DNA of 64,000 nucleotides, taken from assembly GCF_000224065.1 (NCBI RefSeq), contig NZ_AFWT01000009.1, forward strand, positions 102,846 to 166,845, in the 5' to 3' direction. Source of the stretch: Thiorhodococcus drewsii AZ1. GTDB taxonomy: Bacteria > Pseudomonadota > Gammaproteobacteria > Chromatiales > Chromatiaceae. Numbering within the stretch: the first letter of the stretch is position 1; each line of letters opens with the position of its first letter. This document shows, piece after piece, positions 7,660 through 16,375 of this stretch. The notes under the pieces were generated by a model. It searched no databases, was not told the DNA's origin, and saw only the letters and a list, made by a program, of their open reading frames with translations. Made by a program: the position numbers and the translations under genes.

Positions 7660-8868
7660 ATGATGAAACTCGGCATCGACCGTCTGCTGGAAAATCCGGA
7701 ACTACGCAAACCGCTCTGGGGCCGCCGTATCGCACTGCTCGGTCATCCGGGCTCGGTCACATCAGAGGGCCATCACAGCCTGGACGCCCTCATGGCCTTG
7801 AACGAGCTCAACATCGTCGCCGCCTTCGGCCCCCAGCACGGCATGAGGGGCGACAAGCAGGACAACATGGTCGAGACACCCAACACGCTCGACCCTCGCT
7901 ACGGCATCCCCGTCTACAGCCTCTACGGCGAGGTACGCCGCCCCACCCAGGAGATGCTCGACAGCTTCGACGTGCTGCTGGTCGACCTGCAGGACATCGG
8001 AACGCGGATCTATACCTATGTGACCACCCTGAGCTATCTCATCGACGCCTGTAGCGCGAACGACAAGGGTCTCTGGATACTGGATCGCCCCAATCCGGCC
8101 GGCCGCCCGATCGAAGGCAGTCTGCTGGAACCGGGCTGGGAGAGCTTCGTCGGCGCGGGACCACTCGTCATGCGCCATGGCCTCACCTTCGGCGAACTGG
8201 CCAAATGGTTCGTCGCCGATCGCAGGCAGCCGTTGGATCTCCATCTGGTCGCCATGGAAGGCTACTCACCCTCCGAGGCTCCAGGATACGGCTGGCCGCT
8301 TGCCGAACTGGCCTGGGTCAACCCCAGCCCCAACGCGTCGAGCCTCAACATGGCCCGCTGTTTCCCGGGCACGGTGCTCCTCGAAGGGACCACGCTCTCC
8401 GAGGGCCGAGGCACCACAACCCCACTCGAAGTGGTCGGCGCACCGGACGTCGATTTCGAGCAGGTGCTGCGGCGCATGCGACACGAATGGCCGTCCTGGA
8501 CCGAAGGCGCCTTGATCCGTCCTTGTTGGTTCGAGCCGACCTTTCACAAGCACGTCGGACAACACTGCTCGGGCCTGCAGATCCACACCGACTACGCGGG
8601 CTATCGGCACGAGAGATTCAAGCCATACCGGCTGATGGCGCTCCTGCTCAAAAGCCTACGCCTCGAGTATCCCGACTACCCGATCTGGCGAAACTTCCAT
8701 TATGAGTACGAGACGGAACGTCTCGCGATCGACCTGCTGTCTGGAGGCACCTTCCTGCGCGAATGGGTCGACGACCCCGCAGGGCAACCTGGAGACCTCG
8801 AACGGCGCCTGACGGCAGACGAGGAACGCTGGGCGAAGACCACCGCACCAATCAAGATCTACGCCTAA
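7660..8868 (+). CDS. namZ: NamZ-type exo-beta-N-acetylmuramidase (DUF1343 family)
   Basis: The 402-residue product belongs to the DUF1343 family, whose characterised member NamZ removes terminal MurNAc from peptidoglycan fragments during cell-wall recycling. Family blocks are visible: GHPGSVTSEGHHSLD near residue 30, FGPQHGMRGDKQDNM near 60, SLYGEVRRPT, DLQDIGTRIYTYV near 110, LDRPNPAGR near 145, and EGTTLSEGRGTT near 245. I start at ATG 7660 (tandem ATGs, AGG upstream); the frame could extend to a TTG at 7591. No N-terminal hydrophobic segment is seen, which suggests cytoplasmic action on imported muropeptides. I infer the recycling role from the family alone. Confidence 0.85.
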   Translation: MMKLGIDRLLENPELRKPLWGRRIALLGHPGSVTSEGHHSLDALMALNELNIVAAFGPQHGMRGDKQDNMVETPNTLDPRYGIPVYSLYGEVRRPTQEMLDSFDVLLVDLQDIGTRIYTYVTTLSYLIDACSANDKGLWILDRPNPAGRPIEGSLLEPGWESFVGAGPLVMRHGLTFGELAKWFVADRRQPLDLHLVAMEGYSPSEAPGYGWPLAELAWVNPSPNASSLNMARCFPGTVLLEGTTLSEGRGTTTPLEVVGAPDVDFEQVLRRMRHEWPSWTEGALIRPCWFEPTFHKHVGQHCSGLQIHTDYAGYRHERFKPYRLMALLLKSLRLEYPDYPIWRNFHYEYETERLAIDLLSGGTFLREWVDDPAGQPGDLERRLTADEERWAKTTAPIKIYA

Positions 8869-9025
8869 GAGAATCCAACGCTCTGATCGAATTTGATTCC
8901 AAACCATCCATTGGAAATCGACCAAGCCGGTTAAAATACCTTATTCGAGACTAAAGCGCACGCCCCGCGTTCATTTTCTGTTTCGGCGCTCTAATATACG
9001 TGTACCAGCGAACGGCGGCCCACGC

Positions 9026-10462
9026 TCATCCAATCTTTAGCAGTGATCGCTCGAAGCGCAGAAGCACACGTAGACCTGGCCCATTGTCTTCCAACTCGAT
9101 GGTCGCGTGATGAATCTGGACGATGGCACGCACCAGACTCAGCCCCAGCCCGCTGCCAGGCGTCGAGCGGCTGTCGTCGATGCGAAAGAAGCGGCGAAAG
9201 ACCTGTTCGCGCAATGCGCTAGGAATACCCGGCCCATTATCCGAGACCAGCACCTGTATTTCGTCGGCCGTCTCGACGACCTCAAGGCTCACCCGACCTC
9301 CGGTCGGGGTGTACTTGATCGCGTTGTCGACCAGATTGGCGAATGCCTGAAACATCAGATCGCGATCCCCGAGCACATGTGCCGGCCCGGTCTGAGTCAG
9401 GATTAGAGACTGATCCCGCTCGGCCGCGACCGGCTCATAGAGTTCAACCACATCCTCGATCAGCGGCACCAGATCCAATGTCGCGAATGCGGAGCGACGA
9501 CTACCGGATTCGATCCGCGCAATCCGCAACAGCGCATTGAAGGTCGTCAGCATCTCCTCTGCGTCCGAAATGGTCTCATCCGCCAATGCGCGAGCGGATC
9601 CGGCCCCCGGTAATTCGGCGCTGAGCAATTCGAGCTTGTTGCGCAGCCGCGTCAGCGGAGTACGCAGGTCGTGCGCGATATTGTCCGAGACCTGACGCAC
9701 CCCGGCCATGAGCACCTCGATTCGCTCCAGCATTCGATTGAGCGAGGCCGCCAACTGATCGAAGTCGTCGCCGCTCCCGCTCAACGGAATGCGCCGCGAG
9801 AGATCGCCTTCCATGATCTCGCGACTGGTCTGATTGATGGATTCGAGCCGCCTGACCAAACTCGCGCTCATCAGCCAGCCACCCAGCAGGGCCAATCCGG
9901 CCGTGATGGCCAGACCCCAGCCAAGCGCTTCAAGGATCACCGATCGAATCGCCTCCAGGTCGCGCACATCGCGTCCCACCAGCAGCCGCAACCCACTGCG
10001 CAGTCGGAAGACCTGGGCGCGCGCCTCATGCTCCTCCGAATGATCGGGTCCGCGCTCGCGCAGATGAAAGCTGATCCAACCCTCGGTATCCGGTAACTCG
10101 ACCGGCCAGCGGTCCAAATTGCCGACGATGCGGTGCAGGTCGCCGTCAACGAGCAGATAGACGCTGGAGCCCACCGGATCGCGCGCCACACGTTCGCCGA
10201 TCACGGCGGTGAGCCCAGTCAGACCGCGTTGACGGTATTGCTCGGCGAGACCGCGGATCTCGGCCTGAATGGTGGCCTCGATCTGACGATCCATGTAGCC
10301 GGCAGTCGACCAATAGATGAATGCCAATAGGATGGCGACCGAGACGCCGAGCAGAAAGACGTAGAGCAGCGCCAGCCGAAAGGTGGAACTGCGCAGGATG
10401 CGAGGGGTGCGCGAGCGCAATTCGGCCCAGGCACCGATGATTGCGCGCGCGGGGGACGTCAT
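9026..10462 (-). CDS. Sensor histidine kinase, HAMP-containing, OmpR-system partner
   Basis: This 478-residue membrane kinase has transmembrane segment 1 at about 29-50, a periplasmic sensor region of about 125 residues, transmembrane segment 2 at about 177-199 and a HAMP domain at 200-253. The HisKA box is NIAHDLRTPLTRLR with the phospho-acceptor His264, and the HATPase domain has DNAIKYTP, SDNGPGIP and GSGLGLSLV. The start codon overlaps the response-regulator stop by 4 bases, so the pair is translationally coupled. The ligand is unknown. Position behind a DegP protease gene and an N-terminal sensor between two membrane helices suggest an envelope-state sensor. Confidence 0.92.
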   Translation of the reverse strand: MTSPARAIIGAWAELRSRTPRILRSSTFRLALLYVFLLGVSVAILLAFIYWSTAGYMDRQIEATIQAEIRGLAEQYRQRGLTGLTAVIGERVARDPVGSSVYLLVDGDLHRIVGNLDRWPVELPDTEGWISFHLRERGPDHSEEHEARAQVFRLRSGLRLLVGRDVRDLEAIRSVILEALGWGLAITAGLALLGGWLMSASLVRRLESINQTSREIMEGDLSRRIPLSGSGDDFDQLAASLNRMLERIEVLMAGVRQVSDNIAHDLRTPLTRLRNKLELLSAELPGAGSARALADETISDAEEMLTTFNALLRIARIESGSRRSAFATLDLVPLIEDVVELYEPVAAERDQSLILTQTGPAHVLGDRDLMFQAFANLVDNAIKYTPTGGRVSLEVVETADEIQVLVSDNGPGIPSALREQVFRRFFRIDDSRSTPGSGLGLSLVRAIVQIHHATIELEDNGPGLRVLLRFERSLLKIG

Positions 10463-11133
10463 TCGGCGCGCAGCATATAGCCGGCGCCGCGAACGGTATG
10501 CAGCAAGGGGGCGCCAAAGCCTTTGTCGATCTTGCCGCGCAAGCGGCTGATGTGCACGTCGATGACGTTGGTCTGAGGATCGAAGTGATAGTCCCAAACC
10601 TGCTCCAACAGCATAGTTCGAGTCACGACGCGCCCCGCCTGCTGCATCAGGCATTCGAGCAGACGAAACTCGCGCGGCTGAAGCTGAATCGGCTGGCCGG
10701 CACGCTGAACCTCGCGCTTGAGTAGATCCATTTCCAGGTCGGCGACGCAAAGACGCGTCGCCGGGGCCTCGGTCGAGCCCCGCCGCAGCAACACCTCGAC
10801 GCGGGCCTGGAGTTCGGAGAAGGCGAAAGGCTTGATCAGATAGTCGTCGCCGCCGGCACGCAAGCCCTCGACCCGGTCATCGACCTCGCCGAGGGCACTC
10901 AGGAACAGCACCGGCGTACGATTACCAGAGGCACGGAGGGTGCGCACGATGCCGAGCCCGTCGAGACCCGGCAGCATACGATCGAGGATGAGGATGTCAT
11001 AGTCACCGCTGGCCGCCATCAGCAACCCTTCACGGCCATCGCCGGCCAGATCGACCACAGCGCCGGACTCCACCAGCGCCTTGCGCAGATAGTCCGCCAT
11101 CTGACGATCATCTTCGACCAATAGGATATGCAT
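10459..11133 (-). CDS. OmpR/PhoB-family response regulator
   Basis: The 224-residue regulator has a receiver domain (phospho-acceptor Asp51 in LILDRMLPG, the conserved Lys101 in LIKPF) and a C-terminal winged helix (about 125-222) ending RGAGYMLRAE. I chose ATG 11133 because GGAGGT lies 8 bases before it; longer upstream frames would cross the terminator hairpin. It forms an operon with the downstream kinase and lies just after degP. A CTTAAC-N5-CTTAAC direct repeat upstream of degP is the kind of site this regulator class binds, so it is the natural candidate to bind there. Confidence 0.93.
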   Translation of the reverse strand: MHILLVEDDRQMADYLRKALVESGAVVDLAGDGREGLLMAASGDYDILILDRMLPGLDGLGIVRTLRASGNRTPVLFLSALGEVDDRVEGLRAGGDDYLIKPFAFSELQARVEVLLRRGSTEAPATRLCVADLEMDLLKREVQRAGQPIQLQPREFRLLECLMQQAGRVVTRTMLLEQVWDYHFDPQTNVIDVHISRLRGKIDKGFGAPLLHTVRGAGYMLRAE

Positions 11134-11170
11134 CGACTCTCGACCTCCAACCTCAACCCACGAGAAAATG

Positions 11171-11200
11171 TCGAAAAGGCCCGTACACGGGCCTTTTCGA
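11171..11200 (-). terminator. Terminator hairpin between degP and the response regulator
   Basis: A perfect 13-bp stem (TCGAAAAGGCCCG and its complement) with a 4-base loop, and ATTTTCTC just after it on the minus strand. It lies 70 bases past the degP stop and would end or attenuate degP transcription before the response-regulator gene. Confidence 0.75.
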
Positions 11201-11269
11201 CTCGAAATCGGGACATCAGGATGTCCCGACTCCTGCATCGCGGAAGCTATCGCTGTGCGCGACACGCGC

Positions 11270-12802
11270 TCAGGCCGTCAGCGGGACGGCCACGAACAAG
11301 GCCCGTCCACCGCGCTCGACCCGCATGATCACGGCCTTCTGCTTCTCGGCGCTCGCCTTACGCACCGCCGCCTGAACCTGCGCGGGCGAACTGACCGGAT
11401 CCGCCCCCACCATCGAAATCAGGCTGCCGGGCTCGATGCCGGCCTCAGCGGCCGGACTACCGGGCTCGACCCTGGCGACCAAGACCCCGGAGCTCCCGTC
11501 GTCCAACCCGCGACGCATCCGGAGCTCGGGCGTCAAGGGCGCCAGATAGAGCCCCAGATGCGGATTCTCGCCCAACTGATCATCGGACTGGGACGCCGAG
11601 GCGACACGGCCATTGTCGGGCATGGATCCGACCTTGACGTCGATGCGAAGCGGCTTACCGTCACGCATGACATCCAATTCCATCCGGCTGCCCGACTTGA
11701 GGTCGGCCACCAATCTCGGGAGATCCTTGTAATTCTCGATCCGCTGACCGTCGGCACTCAGAATGACGTCGCCCGCCCGCAGATCGGTCACGCTCGCCGG
11801 TCCGCCCGGCACCACATCGGCGACCAGCACACCGCGCGCCTCGTCCAAGTCCAGACCAGCAGCCAAATCCTCGGTCACCGGCTGAATCTGGATACCCAGC
11901 CAACCGCGCTCGACATGACCATTCTCGCGCAGATCCGCGATCACATGACTGACCGTCTCCGCCGGAATGGCGAACCCGATCCCCACATTGCCACCGGTCG
12001 GCGAATAGATGGCGGTATTGACCCCGATCACCCGACCGCTGGTGTCGAACAACGGACCACCCGAATTGCCGCGATTGATGGCGGCATCGATCTGCAGATA
12101 GTCGTCATAGGGTCCGGAATGGATGTCGCGCCCACGCGCCGAGATGATGCCAGCATTCACCGAGCCGCCCAAGCCGAACGGATTGCCAACGGCCAGCACC
12201 CAATCACCGACACGCGCCTTGGCCGAATCGCCGAGTTCCACATAAGCGAGCGGATGATCCGTGTCGATCTTCAGGAGCGCCAAGTCGGTCTTGTCGTCCC
12301 GTCCAACGACCTTGGCCGTATGCGATGAGCCATCGTTGAGCACAACCGTGACCTGCGTAGCACCATCGATGACATGGTTATTGGTCACGATATAGCCATT
12401 CGGGTCCACCAGGAATCCGGAGCCTTGGCCCTGAATACGATGCGGGGCCCCCTGGACACGCTCGTCGAAATAGCGGCGGAAGAACTCGGGGAGCGGCATA
12501 TTCTCGGGCATCCCCGGAAGACCGCGCACCACCACACCCCCAGTCTTCACCTCGGAGGTCACCTTGACGTTCACCACAGCCGGCGACACACGCTCTGCGA
12601 CATCGGCGAAGCTGGGCAGCGCCATCGGCTGCCCCGTCGCCGAGTGAAGCGACACCGCCGGAGCCTCAGCGCGGACCATCATGGTTCCGCCCACCACCAA
12701 GGCCAAGGTCACGGCCGTGGCGATGGCCGTCCGCGCGACACGGCGGGGCGCGACAGTCTTACCCCTCCGCTTTTCGGGTTCAATCAATCGATTCGAAGTC
12801 AT
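11270..12802 (-). CDS. degP: DegP/HtrA-family periplasmic serine protease-chaperone
   Basis: The 510-residue protein has an N-terminal signal segment (about 21-46, ending AEA), a trypsin-like domain with the triad His143 (TNNHVI), Asp173 (KTDLAL) and Ser247 (RGNSGGP), and two C-terminal PDZ domains (about 275-365 and 390-500). That is the DegP/DegQ/MucD architecture for clearing misfolded periplasmic proteins. ATG 12802 has GAGGAG 8 bases upstream. A two-component system follows downstream, an arrangement consistent with envelope-stress control. It could equally be called mucD; distinguishing them needs a phylogeny. Confidence 0.93.
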   Translation of the reverse strand: MTSNRLIEPEKRRGKTVAPRRVARTAIATAVTLALVVGGTMMVRAEAPAVSLHSATGQPMALPSFADVAERVSPAVVNVKVTSEVKTGGVVVRGLPGMPENMPLPEFFRRYFDERVQGAPHRIQGQGSGFLVDPNGYIVTNNHVIDGATQVTVVLNDGSSHTAKVVGRDDKTDLALLKIDTDHPLAYVELGDSAKARVGDWVLAVGNPFGLGGSVNAGIISARGRDIHSGPYDDYLQIDAAINRGNSGGPLFDTSGRVIGVNTAIYSPTGGNVGIGFAIPAETVSHVIADLRENGHVERGWLGIQIQPVTEDLAAGLDLDEARGVLVADVVPGGPASVTDLRAGDVILSADGQRIENYKDLPRLVADLKSGSRMELDVMRDGKPLRIDVKVGSMPDNGRVASASQSDDQLGENPHLGLYLAPLTPELRMRRGLDDGSSGVLVARVEPGSPAAEAGIEPGSLISMVGADPVSSPAQVQAAVRKASAEKQKAVIMRVERGGRALFVAVPLTA

Positions 12803-12884
12803 GCTCGCGCTCCTCGTGAAATCAGTTGAATTGGACTGGATGTCCGATCGGACAACACAACCCAAGACGTCCACATCAGGGAGC

Positions 12885-12912
12885 AGTATCCTGGCAACCG
12901 CATGTCGGCCAA
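12885..12912 (-). promoter_or_regulatory. Likely degP promoter
   Basis: On the minus strand -35 TTGGCC (12912-12907) and -10 GATACT (12890-12885) are 16 bases apart, giving a leader of about 75 bases to degP. The -35 is weak, consistent with an activator-dependent promoter, and the CTTAAC direct repeat directly abuts it. Confidence 0.45.
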
Positions 12913-12929
12913 CTTAACGGATCCTTAAC
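12913..12929. promoter_or_regulatory. CTTAAC-N5-CTTAAC direct repeat, candidate response-regulator site
   Basis: Two identical CTTAAC hexamers (12913-12918, 12924-12929) are spaced 11 bp apart, one helical turn, the geometry bound by OmpR-family dimers. It resembles the PmrA/QseB box (YTTAAK-N5-YTTAAK). A third, inverted copy (GTTAGG, 12935-12940) follows. Confidence 0.5.
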
Positions 12930-13042
12930 TTTCCGTTAGGGAGACCTCGCTCAGGGTACGGGAACCCCCGCCCCAAGCCGTTTATTCAAGAGTGGATGCG
13001 AAAAAGACGATCACGAGCGACCAACCAACACAGGGTCCAACC

Positions 13043-13375
13043 ATGCATGCACGACACCCCCGCACCACCTCCTTCCATGTGATCGCGGGCATCCTGTTGG
13101 CAATCGCCCCAACCCTGAGCGGATGTCAGTCGGACGCTTCACGCAAGGAGGGGCAGACTTGCAACCTAGTCCCCGGAATGACCACAGAGCAACTGGCGGA
13201 ATGCGGCTGCTTTCCCATCAAGGCAGGCGGGGGTTATTCGGTCGGACTGAGCCAGAAGGATCTCGACCAGCCCGTCCAGCAGATCAGTGTCGTCAACTAT
13301 CTCTGCCCATCCAAGACCGCCGGCTTCACCAAGATCGTCGAAGTCAATGGCATCGCCAAGGAAGTCTTCCGCTGA
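13043..13375 (+). CDS. Small secreted lipoprotein of unknown function
   Basis: The 110-residue product starts with a lipoprotein signal (basic MHARHPRTT, hydrophobic VIAGILLAIAPT, lipobox LSGC) and would be lipidated at Cys28. The mature part has further cysteines (in QTCNL, ECGCFP, YLCPS) that could form disulfides. I do not recognise the family. ATG 13043 has AGGG about 8 bases upstream; a GTG at 12992 would add 17 residues ahead of the signal peptide and is less likely. It is divergent from degP and shares the intergenic region with the CTTAAC repeat, so co-regulation is possible. Confidence 0.7.
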   Translation: MHARHPRTTSFHVIAGILLAIAPTLSGCQSDASRKEGQTCNLVPGMTTEQLAECGCFPIKAGGGYSVGLSQKDLDQPVQQISVVNYLCPSKTAGFTKIVEVNGIAKEVFR

Positions 13376-13942
13376 ACGCCCCAGATGCCGGAACGCATTC
13401 GCCGCAAGCCGAGATGTCCCGACGCTGTATAATAAGAAGTCTTGTCGCCGCACTCGACGCGGCCCCGAGCCTTGGTCTTTTTGACACGACCGATTAGACT
13501 GCGGTCCATTTGAAATCGCGCGGCACACTGCTAGCCAAACGCTTTCGCTGGATCCAGCGTGATCCGCAAGGGGCAGCATCAAGAGAAAAGGTGGATCGGC
13601 TGCCATTCGCACTGCGGATCGCCGCATCCTCAGGTCAGTGGCCAATCGCCCACGAAGCACCTCGGATCACGAACGCGCCCCTCAATGAAAAGAGACGCTA
13701 TCCGGGTACGCGCTTGACGCACTACCCGGATGGAACCCGAATCCTCACCGATACCGGCCCCCTTTCCGGTCGACCCTGCGAGTGCGTTCAGCCAACGCAT
13801 GGCGGCAACACCCGCTGCCATCGGATCTCCATTCGCGACCTGGACGACTGGGCGGCGTTAGGGCCAGCCGTCCAACCTACCTAATATTGAGCATGGAATA
13901 TCCGCGATACCGGGCAATCAAGCCGCTTCAGGGCGAAACAGC
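13376..13942. other. 567-base intergenic region, no supported gene
   Basis: It lies between the small lipoprotein and the GGDEF-EAL gene. A 124-codon plus-strand frame (13510-13884) lacks a ribosome-binding site and resembles no protein I know. A consensus TATAAT occurs at 13428-13433 but without a recognisable -35. An inverted repeat lies at 13700-13731. No T-tailed hairpin follows the lipoprotein gene. Confidence 0.5.
13700..13731. repeat. 9-bp inverted repeat in the spacer
   Basis: ATCCGGGTA and TACCCGGAT are exact complements 14 bases apart. They lie about 210 bases upstream of the GGDEF-EAL gene. The function is unknown. Confidence 0.4.
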
Positions 13943-16375
13943 ATGAGAGATATCGAGCAGACCTCGCCCCCCCTCTTTCTCAGTCTGCGCTGGAAGGCGC
14001 TCATCGCCCTGAGCTTCATCCTCGTCGTGGTCAACGCCTCGCTCGCCTTTCTGGCCAATGCCCAGTCGATTCGACAGTTCGAACTCCAGCAAACCCAGGT
14101 CCGCGCGCAGCAAGCCCGGCAACTGCGCGCCATGCTCAATGAACGCACCCAGGAGATGTCCAAGCTCGCCAGCATGGTTTCAGCATTGGGTCCCGCAAAC
14201 GCGGCCAATCTCACTGACAAACTCGCCAAGGCACTCGATGCAAATGGTGCGATGCTCGATCTGGAATGGGACATCCGCTCGGTCCATTGGATCGAGGCCG
14301 ACGGCCAGACGCAGCTCTCCTGGCCGCCACGTGGTGCGGCCGAATTGCCGCGCGTGCTGCTGACCCGACTCGAGCACTCACCCGAGAGCACCTTCTCACT
14401 AGTCTCCTGCGAATTCGGCTGCGGTCAGTATCTGGTGGCGCCAGAACTCTGGGAGGGGCGCTTCGCCGGATCGCTGGTGCTGGAACGCTCACTTTCCGAC
14501 GCCTTGCTGGCATTCAACGCCTTGACCGGCGCCGAGATCGCCATCGACCTGGACCAGAACGACCGACCAGCCGACCCGACATCACCAGAACAGGAAGCGG
14601 AACCGGTACCATCGTATCAGCTCAATTTCCCCGTCATCACCTATCCAGAACGCTCATTGCCGATCTTGCGGACCGCCTGGCCATCCCTGAGCAAGATGAC
14701 GCTCACTCCGGCCCTGATCGAGATGGATGACCGGGAGTGGTTCGAGATCTACCGCATCAAAGGTCTGTCCGAGGGCGTCAGTGCCTATGTCATCAACGAC
14801 GTCACGACTCAACAGGAGAGCATCCAAGATGCCTGGCACGACAGCCTGCTGATCGCGATCTTCGGACTGCTGCTGTCCGAGTCGCTCCTTCTGGTGATCA
14901 TGCAGCCCCCGCTCTATCGACTGCGCGATCTGGCGTCCGCCCTGCCCCTACTCGCCGAACGGCGCTACGCCGACCTGCGCGCAGCCCTCGCGCCTTTCGT
15001 CCATCTGCATCTGCCACGCGACGAGATCGACCTCATGGTCGAAACGGTCGAACATCTGACCGACCGCATGGAATTGCTACAACAGGATCGGGAACAGGCG
15101 GAAGAGCAGCTCATCTGGCTCGCCGACCACGACCCGCTCACACGCCAGATGAACCGACACCGATTCAAGGAGGATTTCGCACGCGTGGTCGACCAAGCCA
15201 TGCGCTTTGGTCACAGCGGCGCACTGCTATACCTCGACCTCGACGAGTTCAAGGACGTCAATGATCTCAGCGGACATCAGGTGGGCGACACCCTGCTCAA
15301 ACGTGTCGCCGAACAGCTGAGCGGCATCGCCCAATCGAGCGACCTGCTGGCGCGTCTCGGTGGCGACGAGTTTGCCCTGGTACTGCCCGAGGCCAGCCCC
15401 GACGAGGCGATCGCCTGCGCCGAAACGGCACAGAAGGTCATCCGTGGCATCAACCTGCGAGAACAGGGCCGTCAGCACCGCATCTCGGCCAGCATCGGCA
15501 TCGTGACCTTTCCGGAGCACGGACAGGACATCCCAGAACTCATGGCGAACGCCGACCTGGCCATGTATCAGGCCAAGGATCGCGGGCGCGGGCGCTGGCA
15601 CCTTTTCTCACCGCTGGACCCGGGCCGCAAGCAGCTCAACGACCGCATCCTCTGGAAGGAGGAGATCGCCGAGGCCCTCCGCCAAGACCGGTTCGAACTC
15701 CATTTCCAGCCGATCATCGATCTGGCCACGGGCGCGCCCTGCCACATGGAGGCATTGCTGCGCATGCGCGACCGGGAGGGCGGCATGGTGTTCCCGGATC
15801 GTTTCATTCCCATCGCCGAGAAGACCGGCCTGATCCAGATCATCGATCACTGGGTTCTGAGCCAGGTGATCGAGGTCTTGGCCCGCTATCCAAGTCTTCG
15901 GATTGCGGTCAATCTATCCGGGAACGCCATGGTCGATCCAACGATTCTCAAGGAGCTTGAGCGACTGATCCAACTGCACGCCATCGACCCGGAACGCCTC
16001 TCGTTCGAGATCACCGAGTCGGTCGCGATCGACAGTCTCACCGACGCCACACGACTCATGAAGAGCATCCAGGAGCTCGGTTGCCGCTTCGCCCTAGATG
16101 ATTTCGGCAGCGGTTATGCCTCCTACGCCTATCTGCGCCAGCTTCCAGTCGACTACATCAAGATCGACGGCGCCTTCATCCGCGACCTCCCCAACAATCG
16201 CGAGGACCGCATCTTCGTCAAGGCCATCACCGACATGGCGCACGGCATGGGCAAGCGTGTCATCGCTGAGTTTGTGGAAAACGCGGAGATACTCGACGTA
16301 CTGGAGAACATCGGCGTGGACTGTGCTCAGGGCTACTTTTTCGCCCGTCCCGCGCCACTTCAGGATCTGGGATGA
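13943..16375 (+). CDS. Membrane-bound GGDEF-EAL cyclic-di-GMP enzyme
   Basis: The 810-residue protein has transmembrane helix 1 at about 20-40, a periplasmic region of about 260 residues, helix 2 at about 300-320, then a HAMP-like linker, a GGDEF domain (intact GGDEF at 473-477) and an EAL domain (EAL at 603-605; NLSGN, EITES, DDFGSGY, IKID and a late AEFVEN all present). Both active sites look intact, so it could make and degrade c-di-GMP. The RxxD inhibitory site expected 5 residues before GGDEF reads QSSD, so product inhibition is probably lost. The 3' end overlaps glcF convergently by 16 bases. Confidence 0.9.
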   Translation: MRDIEQTSPPLFLSLRWKALIALSFILVVVNASLAFLANAQSIRQFELQQTQVRAQQARQLRAMLNERTQEMSKLASMVSALGPANAANLTDKLAKALDANGAMLDLEWDIRSVHWIEADGQTQLSWPPRGAAELPRVLLTRLEHSPESTFSLVSCEFGCGQYLVAPELWEGRFAGSLVLERSLSDALLAFNALTGAEIAIDLDQNDRPADPTSPEQEAEPVPSYQLNFPVITYPERSLPILRTAWPSLSKMTLTPALIEMDDREWFEIYRIKGLSEGVSAYVINDVTTQQESIQDAWHDSLLIAIFGLLLSESLLLVIMQPPLYRLRDLASALPLLAERRYADLRAALAPFVHLHLPRDEIDLMVETVEHLTDRMELLQQDREQAEEQLIWLADHDPLTRQMNRHRFKEDFARVVDQAMRFGHSGALLYLDLDEFKDVNDLSGHQVGDTLLKRVAEQLSGIAQSSDLLARLGGDEFALVLPEASPDEAIACAETAQKVIRGINLREQGRQHRISASIGIVTFPEHGQDIPELMANADLAMYQAKDRGRGRWHLFSPLDPGRKQLNDRILWKEEIAEALRQDRFELHFQPIIDLATGAPCHMEALLRMRDREGGMVFPDRFIPIAEKTGLIQIIDHWVLSQVIEVLARYPSLRIAVNLSGNAMVDPTILKELERLIQLHAIDPERLSFEITESVAIDSLTDATRLMKSIQELGCRFALDDFGSGYASYAYLRQLPVDYIKIDGAFIRDLPNNREDRIFVKAITDMAHGMGKRVIAEFVENAEILDVLENIGVDCAQGYFFARPAPLQDLG

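Noticed and set aside
13428..13433. A perfect TATAAT hexamer
   Set aside because: No acceptable -35 lies 16-18 bases upstream and no gene starts soon after; probably chance.
13510..13884. A 124-codon frame in the spacer before the GGDEF-EAL gene
   Set aside because: TTG start without ribosome-binding site, no domain, and composition not clearly coding.
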